This document shows positions 7,939 to 15,081 of a stretch of DNA of 15,081 bases, in pieces. Source of the stretch: Hyphomicrobium_A sp964620915 (GTDB lineage: Bacteria; Pseudomonadota; Alphaproteobacteria; Rhizobiales; Hyphomicrobiaceae); NCBI GenBank assembly GCA_964620915.1, contig CAZUKP010000068.1:1-15081 (forward strand), read 5' to 3'. Position 1 is the stretch's first letter. Every line of letters begins with the position of its first letter. The translations under genes were made by a program, and so were the position numbers. The notes beneath the pieces were generated by a model that saw nothing but the letters and a program-made list of their open reading frames with translations, ran no database searches and had not been told where the DNA came from.

Positions 7939-8991
7939 GTGGGAGCACTAACAGTAGGGACCGAAGGGTTGACCGTTCAGGAAAAACCAGCATCGAGGTG
8001 CGCGATTCATCCATCAGCGCCAAGCGTTTCTGTTGTCATTCCGGTCTATAACGAGAAGGAGTCCTTGCTTCCGATCAGGGATGCCCTACGGCAAGAGCAA
8101 GTACCTCAGACGGGACCATTCAGAATTATATTTGTCGACGACGGGAGTACCGACGGCTCCTGGTCGATCATGGCAGATATGGCGAAGGAAGACGCAGACA
8201 TAACGAGCATCAGGTTGAGACGAAATTTCGGCAAGGCGACAGCGCTGAACGCCGGTATTCGCGCAGCCAGGACTAGAATAATTATAACTATGGACGCTGA
8301 CCTTCAAGACGATCCGGCCGAGATTTCTAGTTTTCTAACAAAAATTGATGAAGGTTATGACGTCGTTTCTGGCTGGAAGGAGGTTCGTAAAGACTCGCCC
8401 GAAAAGGTTCTGCCTTCGAAAATATTCAATTATGTGACTTCCCGGCTCACAGGCGTAAAACTTAAGGACATGAATTGTGGGTTTAAAGCCTACCGTCGGG
8501 AGGTATTCGATTCAGTATCGCTTTATGGCGAGCTACATCGTTTTATTCCAGTGCTAGCTGATTCCGTCGGGTACAGGGTCGGCGAGATTCCTGTAAAACA
8601 CCATCCGCGTAAGTTTGGCCAATCAAAATACGGTTTCGCACGCTATTCACGTGGATTTCTGGATCTCCTGACGACGCTTATGATCACGCGCTACGATAGA
8701 CGCCCAGGACATTTATTTGGTGGCGTAGGTTTGTTGATGTCCTTCGCAGGCTTGGCGCTTTTGACCTATCTCAGCGTCGCTAAGATCGCGTTTGGAGAAT
8801 CAATCGGTGAGCGCCCGCTTCTTATGCTGGGCATTTTGCTAATGATTCTAGGATGTCAAATGCTTCTATTCGGTATGCTATCTGAGTTGATCATACACCG
8901 CACAGAGCGGTCAAACGAGCGAGCCATCGTGGCCGAAGTTGTGGGCCTGCGCGGGGACGAACTCTCACTGATGGACGACAATCACAGCTAA
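7939..8991 (+). CDS. Polyprenyl-phosphate glycosyltransferase, GtrB/ArnC/DPM1-like
   Basis: This 350-residue GT2 enzyme is expected to transfer a sugar from a nucleotide donor to undecaprenyl phosphate at the inner membrane. Motifs in order: SVVIPVYNEKESL (31-43), FVDDGSTDGSW (65-75), LRRNFGKATALNAGI (93-107), MDADLQDDP (118-126), DMNCGFKAYRREVF (177-190), and HHPRKFGQSKYG (221-232), the basic loop typical of DPM1-like synthases. Two C-terminal membrane helices lie at about 258-280 and 293-318, as in GtrB and ArnC. The first 28 residues are an extra, unconserved tail. GTG at 7939 is supported by AGGAGG and GGGAG upstream. G+C is visibly lower here than in manC (25 of 60 bases at 8281-8340). 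The product is probably the lipid-linked donor for the membrane transferase encoded upstream; which sugar is not known. Confidence 0.9.
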   Translation: MGALTVGTEGLTVQEKPASRCAIHPSAPSVSVVIPVYNEKESLLPIRDALRQEQVPQTGPFRIIFVDDGSTDGSWSIMADMAKEDADITSIRLRRNFGKATALNAGIRAARTRIIITMDADLQDDPAEISSFLTKIDEGYDVVSGWKEVRKDSPEKVLPSKIFNYVTSRLTGVKLKDMNCGFKAYRREVFDSVSLYGELHRFIPVLADSVGYRVGEIPVKHHPRKFGQSKYGFARYSRGFLDLLTTLMITRYDRRPGHLFGGVGLLMSFAGLALLTYLSVAKIAFGESIGERPLLMLGILLMILGCQMLLFGMLSELIIHRTERSNERAIVAEVVGLRGDELSLMDDNHS

Positions 8992-9095
8992 ATCCATTTT
9001 GACGAAGCGGGGCTTATAGAGCCAACGCGCTAACTCGATAGCAACACATCCCAAACTGTTCATCAGCTCACATTTGTAGCCTGAACCTCAAATAT

Positions 9096-10070
9096 ATGAC
9101 CGCATTTTCGAATTCTCGTTTGTCGTTGCGGATGCTAGGCACACTCTTAATGCTCGCATCACTCGCCCTTATGGGCGTTCTACTTTGGTCTCAGAGGAAT
9201 GTTGTCATTAATTTTCGCCCGAGTTTCGGCGACCTCATCGTATTTGGACTTAGTGCAGTCATATTCTGCGTGGCTGGAGCGTGCAAGGCGATAGCGTGGC
9301 GTATTCTACTGCAGTGGTCAGGCGAGAATGAAGTTCCCTGGCTGGTGAGCCTACGCATCTATGCACGGTCTGAGATCGCAAAATACCTGCCAGGCAATGT
9401 CATGCAGCTTCTCGGTCGTCATGCCATGGGTCGCAAGATTGGTTGGTCGCATGCAGGTCTGGTTTTATCGAACGCCTTCGAAATGCTGATGATCCTTATT
9501 GTTAGTTCGGTAATCGCTGTTGTCGGGCTTGTGCTCACCGGCATCGAAGTAGAAATGGTTCAATTGCCGGTGCTCCTAGGCCTGATTGCTTGTCTTCTAG
9601 CCGGCGCCATCGTTGTCTTGCGCTTGGTGCCGCGTCTTGTGGTGGGTATATGGCCGGAGGTTGCCAACAGGCTAAGGAGTCGAGACCTTAGCGGCCTTTG
9701 GCCGGTAGGCTTGTTGCATGTGGCATACTTTATGATCGGAGGTCTCGTCACGATACTCGTTAGCGACGTGGTACTTGAGCAACCAATTAGTGCGGAGTAC
9801 TGGCCCGCGCTGATCGCGCTGTTCGCAATTGCTTGGACCGCGGGCGTGATCACGCCCGGAGCACCCTCAGGAATTGGCATTCGCGAGGCGGTGCTTGTCG
9901 CGGGCCTAAGCCCGGTGGCGTCGCCGGCCAGCGCAGTGCTCATCGCAGGCTTGCTCCGTCTCATTTCGGTCGTCGGAGATATATTGTTCTTCTTGATAGG
10001 TATTTCAGAATACTCTTACTGGCACCCCCGAGAAGCAAAGAAGGCCGAAGACGGCCAGTCTAGGGCCTAA
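9096..10070 (+). CDS. Lysylphosphatidylglycerol synthase transmembrane-family protein (UPF0104-like)
   Basis: This is a 324-residue multispanning membrane protein with about seven or eight hydrophobic segments. RSEIAKYLPGNVMQLLGRHAM (about 91-111) and TPGAPSGIGIREAVLVAG (253-270), followed by RLISVVGD, are the family's conserved parts; the 'PGG.G.RE' motif appears here with an A and an S. Members are the MprF flippase-like domain and many unassigned proteins encoded beside polyprenyl-phosphate sugar genes. There is no synthase domain of the MprF type, so this is only the membrane unit. Known relatives suggest, without proof, movement of a lipid-linked substrate across the membrane. It sits 104 bases after the GtrB-like gene and 30 before the next. 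No good ribosome site precedes the ATG, so the start is less sure than the product. Confidence 0.83.
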   Translation: MTAFSNSRLSLRMLGTLLMLASLALMGVLLWSQRNVVINFRPSFGDLIVFGLSAVIFCVAGACKAIAWRILLQWSGENEVPWLVSLRIYARSEIAKYLPGNVMQLLGRHAMGRKIGWSHAGLVLSNAFEMLMILIVSSVIAVVGLVLTGIEVEMVQLPVLLGLIACLLAGAIVVLRLVPRLVVGIWPEVANRLRSRDLSGLWPVGLLHVAYFMIGGLVTILVSDVVLEQPISAEYWPALIALFAIAWTAGVITPGAPSGIGIREAVLVAGLSPVASPASAVLIAGLLRLISVVGDILFFLIGISEYSYWHPREAKKAEDGQSRA

Positions 10071-10100
10071 CGAAATGCTTGCCGCAGACAGAATACGCCC

Positions 10101-12677
10101 ATGACGGATCAACGGTCCCATGTAGAATTCCTAAAGAGGGAGCTGGAGGCAGCGCAGCGCGCTTTGACGGAGTCGAAACAGGCTTCCGCGCAGCTCGTTA
10201 GGGCCAAAAGCGAAGCCGAAGCTCGTCTCGAAAAGACGGTCGCCGATTTACAAGAAGCTAGGAACGAACTCCACGCAATAGCGAGATCTCTGACTGAGGT
10301 CTATGCCAGCCTATCGTGGCGAATTACCGCACCGGTTCGAGCCTTTTCGCGCCTCCTTTCACTCAGACAAAGCTTCTTACTGGTTGCGAGGGGCGTGAGT
10401 AGGTTGCGCCACGGAAGAGTTGCCAATCTATCGCATGCTCTCCGGCGCATCACTCAGCGACAAACTCTCAAGATCGAATACAAAAGGAAGAATCTGCATA
10501 CAGAAGTCGATCGCTTTGTGCTTTATCGGATTATCGGCAACGATCTTCATCCGCGCCATCAAAAAGGACAGTCACGGGAGAACGTGCGCTTCATTCTTGA
10601 AAATGAGCCAATACTAGAGAACTGCGAAAAACGATGGGTGGTCAATCGCATCATCGATACGCAGGAAGAAGCAGCGATAATTTCTTTGCTAGAAGAACAC
10701 GGGCAGACATATCTGCGTATTCCATTTGATATCGAAGAGTACAGGCACATACCTTGGGACTTTGAGTGCTTTCCAGAAGGTTTTTTCCTGCGTGACGCTT
10801 CCTTAGTGCTGAGCGAATACGACCAGGCACGGGCTAAAGTTCGAGCCTGTCGGCACAAGAATAATTATGTGATTAATAACAATGGTGCTCGAAATGCGGC
10901 TTTGCGTGAGGGGCGTAGCTTGGCAAAATGGATCCTGCCATGGGACGGCAATTGCTTCGTCACGAAAGCGGGCTGGACGGAATTGGTGAACTCGGTGCTG
11001 AAGCAACCCCACTTCAAGTACTTCATAGTTCCGATGGCTAGAATTACGAATAATCGGGAGCTTCTGGATCCCGGCTTCTTGCCCGCCGCCACTGAAGAAC
11101 CGCAGGTTATCTTTCGCCGCGACGCTGCGGAAAAGTTCAACGAGGCGGTCCCTTACGGTCGGAGACCCAAGATTGAGTTGTTTTGGAGACTGGGAATCCC
11201 TGGCGACTGGGATCGATGGTATGATGATTCTTGGGATCTTCCTCGACCGAAAAGAAGTTTGGAAGCTGGTCAGTTTGCTCGGGCTGGATGGGTGGCGCGC
11301 CTGTTTTCCGGTCGCAAGGACCTCGAGGTCTCCTCGAAATCCAGCCTGAAAGGCCGCGGTTTGGCGCGAATCGAGGCCATCACCTCGACGATCCAACGTC
11401 TCGACGAAAAGGCGTTACTGAGCAACTTCGATCCTATGGGCCTCACCGCTTATGATGAGGAAGCGATTGATGGTCTAGGAAAGTCCAGCGGTTATGCACC
11501 TGAAACTTGGCTACTGGTCCAACTTGGGAAAGTGGCCGACGATGCCATAAGTCGCGGTCCTTATTCGGTTATCGACAAAACGAGCCTCCCCCCAAGTGGA
11601 GATGTCCAAGACTACTGGCATCCGGCACCCTACTGGTGGCCCAATCCCAATTCAGCCGATGGGCTGCCTTACATTCGACGGGATGGAGAGCGTGTTCCCG
11701 GCACGCAACTATTCGATGCGCAAAGCGAAAAATATGACCGCACGCGCCTTCAGCGGCTCTTCTACGACACGACCGTCCTGGCTCTGGCTTGGAAAGCGAC
11801 CGGAAAGGCTCACTATGCTGAGCATGCAGCAAGTCTGGTGCGCCGGTGGTTCATTGCGCCGGAAAGTCGAATGAATCCGCATTTACGGTACGCTCAGGTT
11901 ATCTGCGGGTATGATGGAAATGAAGGTCAGAGCTCTGGCGTCATCGAGATGAAGGATATGTACTTCTTACTTGATGCGATCAGACTGCTATGCCGCGCGC
12001 AGGCGCTCAAGGAGGAGGAGCGCATTGAGTTCTCGAAGTGGCTGCGAGCATATCTGGACTGGCTCTTGAGTAGCCGGCAGGGAAAACGGGAGCGACAGGC
12101 GAAGAACAACCATGGGACTTGCTACGACCTTCAGGTCGCCGCCATAGCAACTTTTCTAGGAGACATCAAAGTTCTGACGGCTACCTTTCGTGATAGCCAA
12201 GAGCGGCTCCTGGAGCATTTTGCCGCCGACGGGAGCCAGCCGCACGAACTAGAGCGAACTCAGACCGCTCACTATGTTTGCTTTAATCTTCAGAGCTGGG
12301 CGAATTTGGCGCTTCTTGCCCAGCGCTGCGGATGCGATCTCTGGGATGTTTCGACACAGGATGGACGGGGATTGCGAAGGGGATTCGAATGGATCGCCCC
12401 ATTTGTCGCTGGAGCAGAGTGGACTAGGCCGCAGTCGGAGCCGTTCGATGTGGAGCGCTACTGGCCACTCTATTTCGCTGCCATCGATCATTATAAGGCA
12501 TTTGGAGAATTCGAAGGAGTTGCTCCACCCTCCCGAGTCACCGTGAAGCCGCTCTACTTTCCTCATGACGGGATAAAGCCATTCTGGATGTTGGAGAGTC
12601 CGCTTTCCAGTGAGACACAGCACAGTGCTCGCGGCAACGCAGCCGAGGAGCATCATGCCGCCAGTATGGAAACCTGA
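10101..12677 (+). CDS. Fusion protein: coiled coil, glycosyltransferase-A-like domain and alginate-lyase-family domain
   Basis: The 858-residue protein has three parts. Residues 1-68 form a charged coiled coil, followed by SLSWRITAPVR (70-80), a linker seen in many polysaccharide-cluster proteins. Residues 138 to about 370 carry RFVLYRIIGNDLHPRH (138-153), NNGARNAAL (260-268) and LPWDGNCF (279-286); the order resembles a GT-A fold in which DGN takes the place of DxD, though no transferase activity is shown. Residues from about 430 are alginate-lyase-like (PL5 type): PPSGD, YWWPNP (511-516), MNPHLRYAQ, NNHGTCYD with N669, N670 and H671, and ELERTQTAHY with R719 and Y725, matching the Asn/His/Arg/Tyr active-site set. 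The usual periplasmic lyase has a signal peptide; none is seen here. It lies between the membrane module and ugd. The substrate is unknown and need not be alginate, as no alg8 or alg44 is in the window. Confidence 0.85.
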   Translation: MTDQRSHVEFLKRELEAAQRALTESKQASAQLVRAKSEAEARLEKTVADLQEARNELHAIARSLTEVYASLSWRITAPVRAFSRLLSLRQSFLLVARGVSRLRHGRVANLSHALRRITQRQTLKIEYKRKNLHTEVDRFVLYRIIGNDLHPRHQKGQSRENVRFILENEPILENCEKRWVVNRIIDTQEEAAIISLLEEHGQTYLRIPFDIEEYRHIPWDFECFPEGFFLRDASLVLSEYDQARAKVRACRHKNNYVINNNGARNAALREGRSLAKWILPWDGNCFVTKAGWTELVNSVLKQPHFKYFIVPMARITNNRELLDPGFLPAATEEPQVIFRRDAAEKFNEAVPYGRRPKIELFWRLGIPGDWDRWYDDSWDLPRPKRSLEAGQFARAGWVARLFSGRKDLEVSSKSSLKGRGLARIEAITSTIQRLDEKALLSNFDPMGLTAYDEEAIDGLGKSSGYAPETWLLVQLGKVADDAISRGPYSVIDKTSLPPSGDVQDYWHPAPYWWPNPNSADGLPYIRRDGERVPGTQLFDAQSEKYDRTRLQRLFYDTTVLALAWKATGKAHYAEHAASLVRRWFIAPESRMNPHLRYAQVICGYDGNEGQSSGVIEMKDMYFLLDAIRLLCRAQALKEEERIEFSKWLRAYLDWLLSSRQGKRERQAKNNHGTCYDLQVAAIATFLGDIKVLTATFRDSQERLLEHFAADGSQPHELERTQTAHYVCFNLQSWANLALLAQRCGCDLWDVSTQDGRGLRRGFEWIAPFVAGAEWTRPQSEPFDVERYWPLYFAAIDHYKAFGEFEGVAPPSRVTVKPLYFPHDGIKPFWMLESPLSSETQHSARGNAAEEHHAASMET

Positions 12678-12776
12678 TCAAATTTAGAGTTTTATCACTC
12701 TCTTGCGGATTGGGTTCCTAAGCCTTATGAAGGCCTGTTTCGAGCCAACGCGGCAATGTGATGGACGGGGGTTGCG

Positions 12777-14153
12777 GTGAAAATATGCATGATTGGAGCG
12801 GGTTATGTGGGGCTTGTGTCGGCCGCGTGCTTCGCTGATTTTGGCTGGGACGTCAGCTGTGTGGATAGAGATGAGGTGCGCGTCGACGGGCTCAAACGGG
12901 GGCAGATTCCCATCTACGAACCTGGGCTAGACGAGGTTGTGGAGCGGAACGTCGTGGCACGTCGCTTACGCTTTACTACATCGCTCGCGGATGCTGTAAA
13001 GGGTGCAAATATCGTTTTTCTCGCTGTCGGCACTCCAATCCGCCGTGGCGATGGCTATGCGGATCTAAGCTTTGTCTATGCCGCAGTCGAGGAACTTGCG
13101 CCCCACATTGCCGATGATGTTGTCATCACAACCAAGTCCACCGTTCCGGTGGGAACGAGCCGAGAGATTGAGCGCCGCCTGCGAGCGCTTCGTTCGGATG
13201 TGAACTTCGCAGTCTGTTCAAATCCAGAGTTTTTGCGTGAAGGCTCGGCTATTCGTGATTTTACTCACCCGGATCGCGTCATAATTGGCGCCGACAGCGT
13301 GCTGGGTCGTGAAGTCATGGGGCGATTGTATGAACCGCTTGCTCTTCGCAACGCGCCGATAGTCTTCACGACGCGCGAGTCCGCTGAACTAGCCAAGTAT
13401 GCTGCTAACGCGTTCCTGGCTATGAAGATTACCTTCATCAACGAGATTGCTGATCTCTGCGAGTTGGTTGGGGCTGATGTCAGCGAAGTAGCAACTTCCA
13501 TCGGTAGTGATGGCCGTATTGGCCCAAAGTTTCTGCATCCCGGTCCTGGCTACGGTGGCTCCTGTTTCCCAAAGGATGTCAGTGCTCTCATCAGAACGGC
13601 TCGCGAGGCACGTACGCCGCTCACGCTCATTGAACAGGTTGAGAAAGTAAACAATGAGCGGAAGATCGCTATGGCACATCGCATTGAGGAGGCCGCCGGT
13701 GGCTCTGTCCGCGACAAGAAGATCGCGATCCTCGGAGTGACCTTCAAGCCGAATACGGACGACATGCGTGAGGCACCGAGCCTGGTGATCTTGCCTATGT
13801 TGCAGGCACGCGGCGCTAAGATTCGGGCGTCCGACCCGCAAGGCCAGAGTAACGGCGAGGAACTCCTTCCTGGCGTCACGTGGTGTGCGAGCGCGCTTGA
13901 GGCGACAGAAGGCGCAGAGGTGTTGGTTGTGCTGACGGAATGGAACGAATTTCGCGCGGTTGATCTCCTACAGCTTCGCAAGTCTATGCGGGGGAACGTG
14001 TTAGTAGACCTCCGCAATGTCTACCAGCCAGCCGTAGCCGAAGCAGCGGGATTCACCTATTGGGGCGTTGGACGGTCGTTGTTAGGGCGAAAAGGAATAC
14101 CTCAGTCAGAACGCACCAGCCAATATAATGGAGGCCAGCAAGCGCACGCATGA
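12777..14153 (+). CDS. ugd: UDP-glucose 6-dehydrogenase
   Basis: This cytoplasmic enzyme oxidises UDP-glucose to UDP-glucuronate with two NAD+. It has 458 residues, slightly more than the usual 430-440 because of a C-terminal tail (NGGQQAHA). The NAD site is GAGYVG (7-12) with D30 at the end of the second strand. LAVGTPIRRGDGYADLS, STVPVGTS and NPEFLREGSAI are family segments. Catalytic residues are in place: K207 and N211 in AKYAANAFLA and C263 in GYGGSCFPKD, each three higher than the K204/N208/C260 commonly cited for bacterial relatives. The UDP-binding C-terminal domain has TFKPNTDDMREAPS. GTG at 12777 directly starts MKICMIG and follows GGACGGGGG. It supplies uronic acid for the polymer and shares direction with the six genes upstream, 99 bases after the fused lyase-like gene. 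Standalone bacterial homologues are named ugd, udg, rkpK or exoB-region genes. Confidence 0.96.
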   Translation: MKICMIGAGYVGLVSAACFADFGWDVSCVDRDEVRVDGLKRGQIPIYEPGLDEVVERNVVARRLRFTTSLADAVKGANIVFLAVGTPIRRGDGYADLSFVYAAVEELAPHIADDVVITTKSTVPVGTSREIERRLRALRSDVNFAVCSNPEFLREGSAIRDFTHPDRVIIGADSVLGREVMGRLYEPLALRNAPIVFTTRESAELAKYAANAFLAMKITFINEIADLCELVGADVSEVATSIGSDGRIGPKFLHPGPGYGGSCFPKDVSALIRTAREARTPLTLIEQVEKVNNERKIAMAHRIEEAAGGSVRDKKIAILGVTFKPNTDDMREAPSLVILPMLQARGAKIRASDPQGQSNGEELLPGVTWCASALEATEGAEVLVVLTEWNEFRAVDLLQLRKSMRGNVLVDLRNVYQPAVAEAAGFTYWGVGRSLLGRKGIPQSERTSQYNGGQQAHA

Positions 14154-14388
14154 CTAATGCCTATGGGGCTTTTCCTTCCTCGGGTCTGAGTGCGACCCGC
14201 GTTTGCTCTCAGTTCTAGGACCAAGCGTCACATACTACCGGAACGCAGCCTTGTGTCGCGTCGAAGTAGGGTCTTGAGGATCAAATTTCTGCTAGCCAAG
14301 GCCTGTACGCTAGCTACAACGCGCTAAAAGTGGTGATGCGCCGTTCAAGCGGGATGCTTCGCCTAGCGAATGCCCCTCACCATCCGTG
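14154..14388. other. Intergenic region between convergent genes
   Basis: These 235 bases lie between the stop of ugd and the stop of the - strand sulfotransferase-like gene. I see no gene and no clear promoter. Two short hairpins can be drawn: CGGGTC/GACCCG at 14181-14199 and TTCGC/GCGAA at 14358-14370. The first is the better terminator candidate. Confidence 0.5.
14181..14199 (+). terminator. Possible weak terminator hairpin after ugd
   Basis: CGGGTC pairs perfectly with GACCCG across the seven-base loop TGAGTGC, 28 bases after the ugd stop. The stem is GC-rich, but only CGTTTG follows and there is no proper T-run, so intrinsic termination would be inefficient. The position between convergent genes favours a termination role; the sequence itself is only suggestive. 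Confidence 0.25.
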
Positions 14389-15081
14389 TCAAGAACCCGG
14401 CGACACTTGGTTCTCGAGCACAACATCGCCACAGCAAAGTCGAACGAACTCACGTTCAAGTTCGGTATGGGTGTCGACGAAGCGCTGCTCGTCTTCCGTC
14501 AATCTGCGGCGGCGGGTACGTTTGTTTGTTGATTCCGTGTCATTGGCGGGACCCCGGGCAGAAAGCTCACGTAATACATCTCTTGCTGTACTGAGCCCAA
14601 GTGGACATAGTATCTCGTCGCGGACGTGTTTAAAGCCATCAACAATCAGGGCATCCAAATTGAACAAGAGAACTCGGTCGCCACACTGCGCCGACATCCT
14701 CTGGTAAGTCTGCAGTGACTTTAGATAATCATCGGCTACACTGTCGATAGACCTCGATGGCCACCGTGAGACGATTGATAGATAGTTCTCTACGAAATTT
14801 CTCACGCAGTAGATGTATATGGGCGAACGCTTACGAAATATGTCCTCGTAAAACTCAAAGTAGTGCTCGTGACCCGGTCGCTTATACCCAAAATATGTGC
14901 AGTTTTCGGCGGGCTCAAGTCGTTTTGATTGTCCGGAGTCCGCCCACAGCGCAAACATCAAACTGGCTCTTTTCTCGAGCCACCGTTGCCGCTCGCCGAG
15001 ACCTCTCCCGTCTCTATCAACATCTTGCGCGGCTCGATCATAATAGCGATTGATCGCTTTGAACATTTTCTCGATGGCAAC
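14389..15081 (-). CDS. Sulfotransferase-like protein, C-terminal part (5' end outside window)
   Basis: The frame reads into the right edge without a stop (VAIEK before the first Met at 15066), so the gene starts outside and at least 230 residues are visible. YIYCVRNFVENYLSIVSRW fits the 3'-phosphate site of PAPS sulfotransferases, with R and S eight residues apart as in known enzymes. RVLLFNLDALIVDG resembles the later 'E.L' segment. The 5'-phosphosulfate-binding loop (PRSGTT-like) would lie beyond the window and cannot be checked. If correct, it moves sulfate from PAPS to a hydroxyl of a sugar or lipid acceptor in the cytoplasm. The C-terminus is rich in R and E. It converges on ugd and so is a separate transcript. 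Alternatives are a deacetylase-like or an uncharacterised protein, but the R/S spacing favours a sulfotransferase. Confidence 0.62.
   Translation of the reverse strand, partial: VAIEKMFKAINRYYDRAAQDVDRDGRGLGERQRWLEKRASLMFALWADSGQSKRLEPAENCTYFGYKRPGHEHYFEFYEDIFRKRSPIYIYCVRNFVENYLSIVSRWPSRSIDSVADDYLKSLQTYQRMSAQCGDRVLLFNLDALIVDGFKHVRDEILCPLGLSTARDVLRELSARGPANDTESTNKRTRRRRLTEDEQRFVDTHTELEREFVRLCCGDVVLENQVSPGS

Noticed and set aside
8992..9095. GGCT/AGCC hairpin and possible promoter between the GtrB-like and LPG-synthase-TM genes
   Set aside because: The stem has only four pairs and no -35/-10 pair stands out; nothing else is seen in these 104 bases.
10803..11396. 197-codon - strand open frame
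   Set aside because: It is antisense to the well-supported 858-residue protein; its translation has no recognisable domain.
10101..12677. Alginate biosynthesis operon
   Set aside because: Although a lyase-like domain and a manC are present, no alg8, alg44, algE/K/X or GDP-mannose dehydrogenase is seen; the dehydrogenase here is for UDP-glucose.
12678..12776. Small hairpins before ugd (AGAGT/ACTCT at 12686-12701, GCCTT/AAGGC at 12722-12734)
   Set aside because: Both have five-base stems without a T-run; they are expected by chance and not convincing terminators or switches.
13389..14017. Two overlapping - strand open frames opposite ugd
   Set aside because: They mirror the codon pattern of ugd on the other strand and show no motif or ribosome site.

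Overview
The window is part of a polysaccharide (exopolysaccharide, capsule or O-antigen type) biosynthesis locus. It probably comes from an alphaproteobacterium, most likely of the Rhizobiales/Hyphomicrobiales; this rests on the GC-rich codon use of the first genes and the style of the ManC and Ugd proteins, and no marker gene fixes the taxonomy. I see no tRNA, rRNA, CRISPR array, insertion sequence or phage gene.

Layout. Positions 1-698 hold the 3' part of manC (GDP-mannose supply), followed closely by a family 2 glycosyltransferase (722-1612). A second family 2 glycosyltransferase (1647-2546) lies on the opposite strand and converges on the first. From a 277-base divergent spacer, seven genes run on the + strand. 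These are a family 4 glycosyltransferase (2824-4251), a multidomain family 2 glycosyltransferase with a helical N-terminal part (4274-6280), an ArnT/PMT-like membrane glycosyltransferase (6316-7851), a polyprenyl-phosphate sugar synthase of the GtrB/ArnC/DPM1 type (7939-8991), a multispanning protein of the lysylphosphatidylglycerol-synthase transmembrane family (9096-10070), an 858-residue protein joining a coiled coil, a glycosyltransferase-A-like domain and an alginate-lyase-family domain (10101-12677), and UDP-glucose 6-dehydrogenase (12777-14153). The last gene, on the - strand and cut by the window end, looks like a PAPS-dependent sulfotransferase (14389-15081).

How the genes could work together (inference). 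ManC and Ugd supply GDP-mannose and UDP-glucuronate, four glycosyltransferases build a repeat unit, and the 858-residue protein may add to or trim a uronate-containing chain. The middle trio could charge a polyprenyl phosphate with one sugar, move it across the inner membrane and transfer it on the periplasmic side. The sulfotransferase could make the polymer more acidic. No Wzx, Wzy, Wza, Wzc or initiating phosphoglycosyltransferase is in the window, so the locus must continue outside it or use functions encoded elsewhere.

The item most worth following is the fused 10101-12677 protein; the lipid-linked sugar trio comes second. All other genes belong to familiar families.
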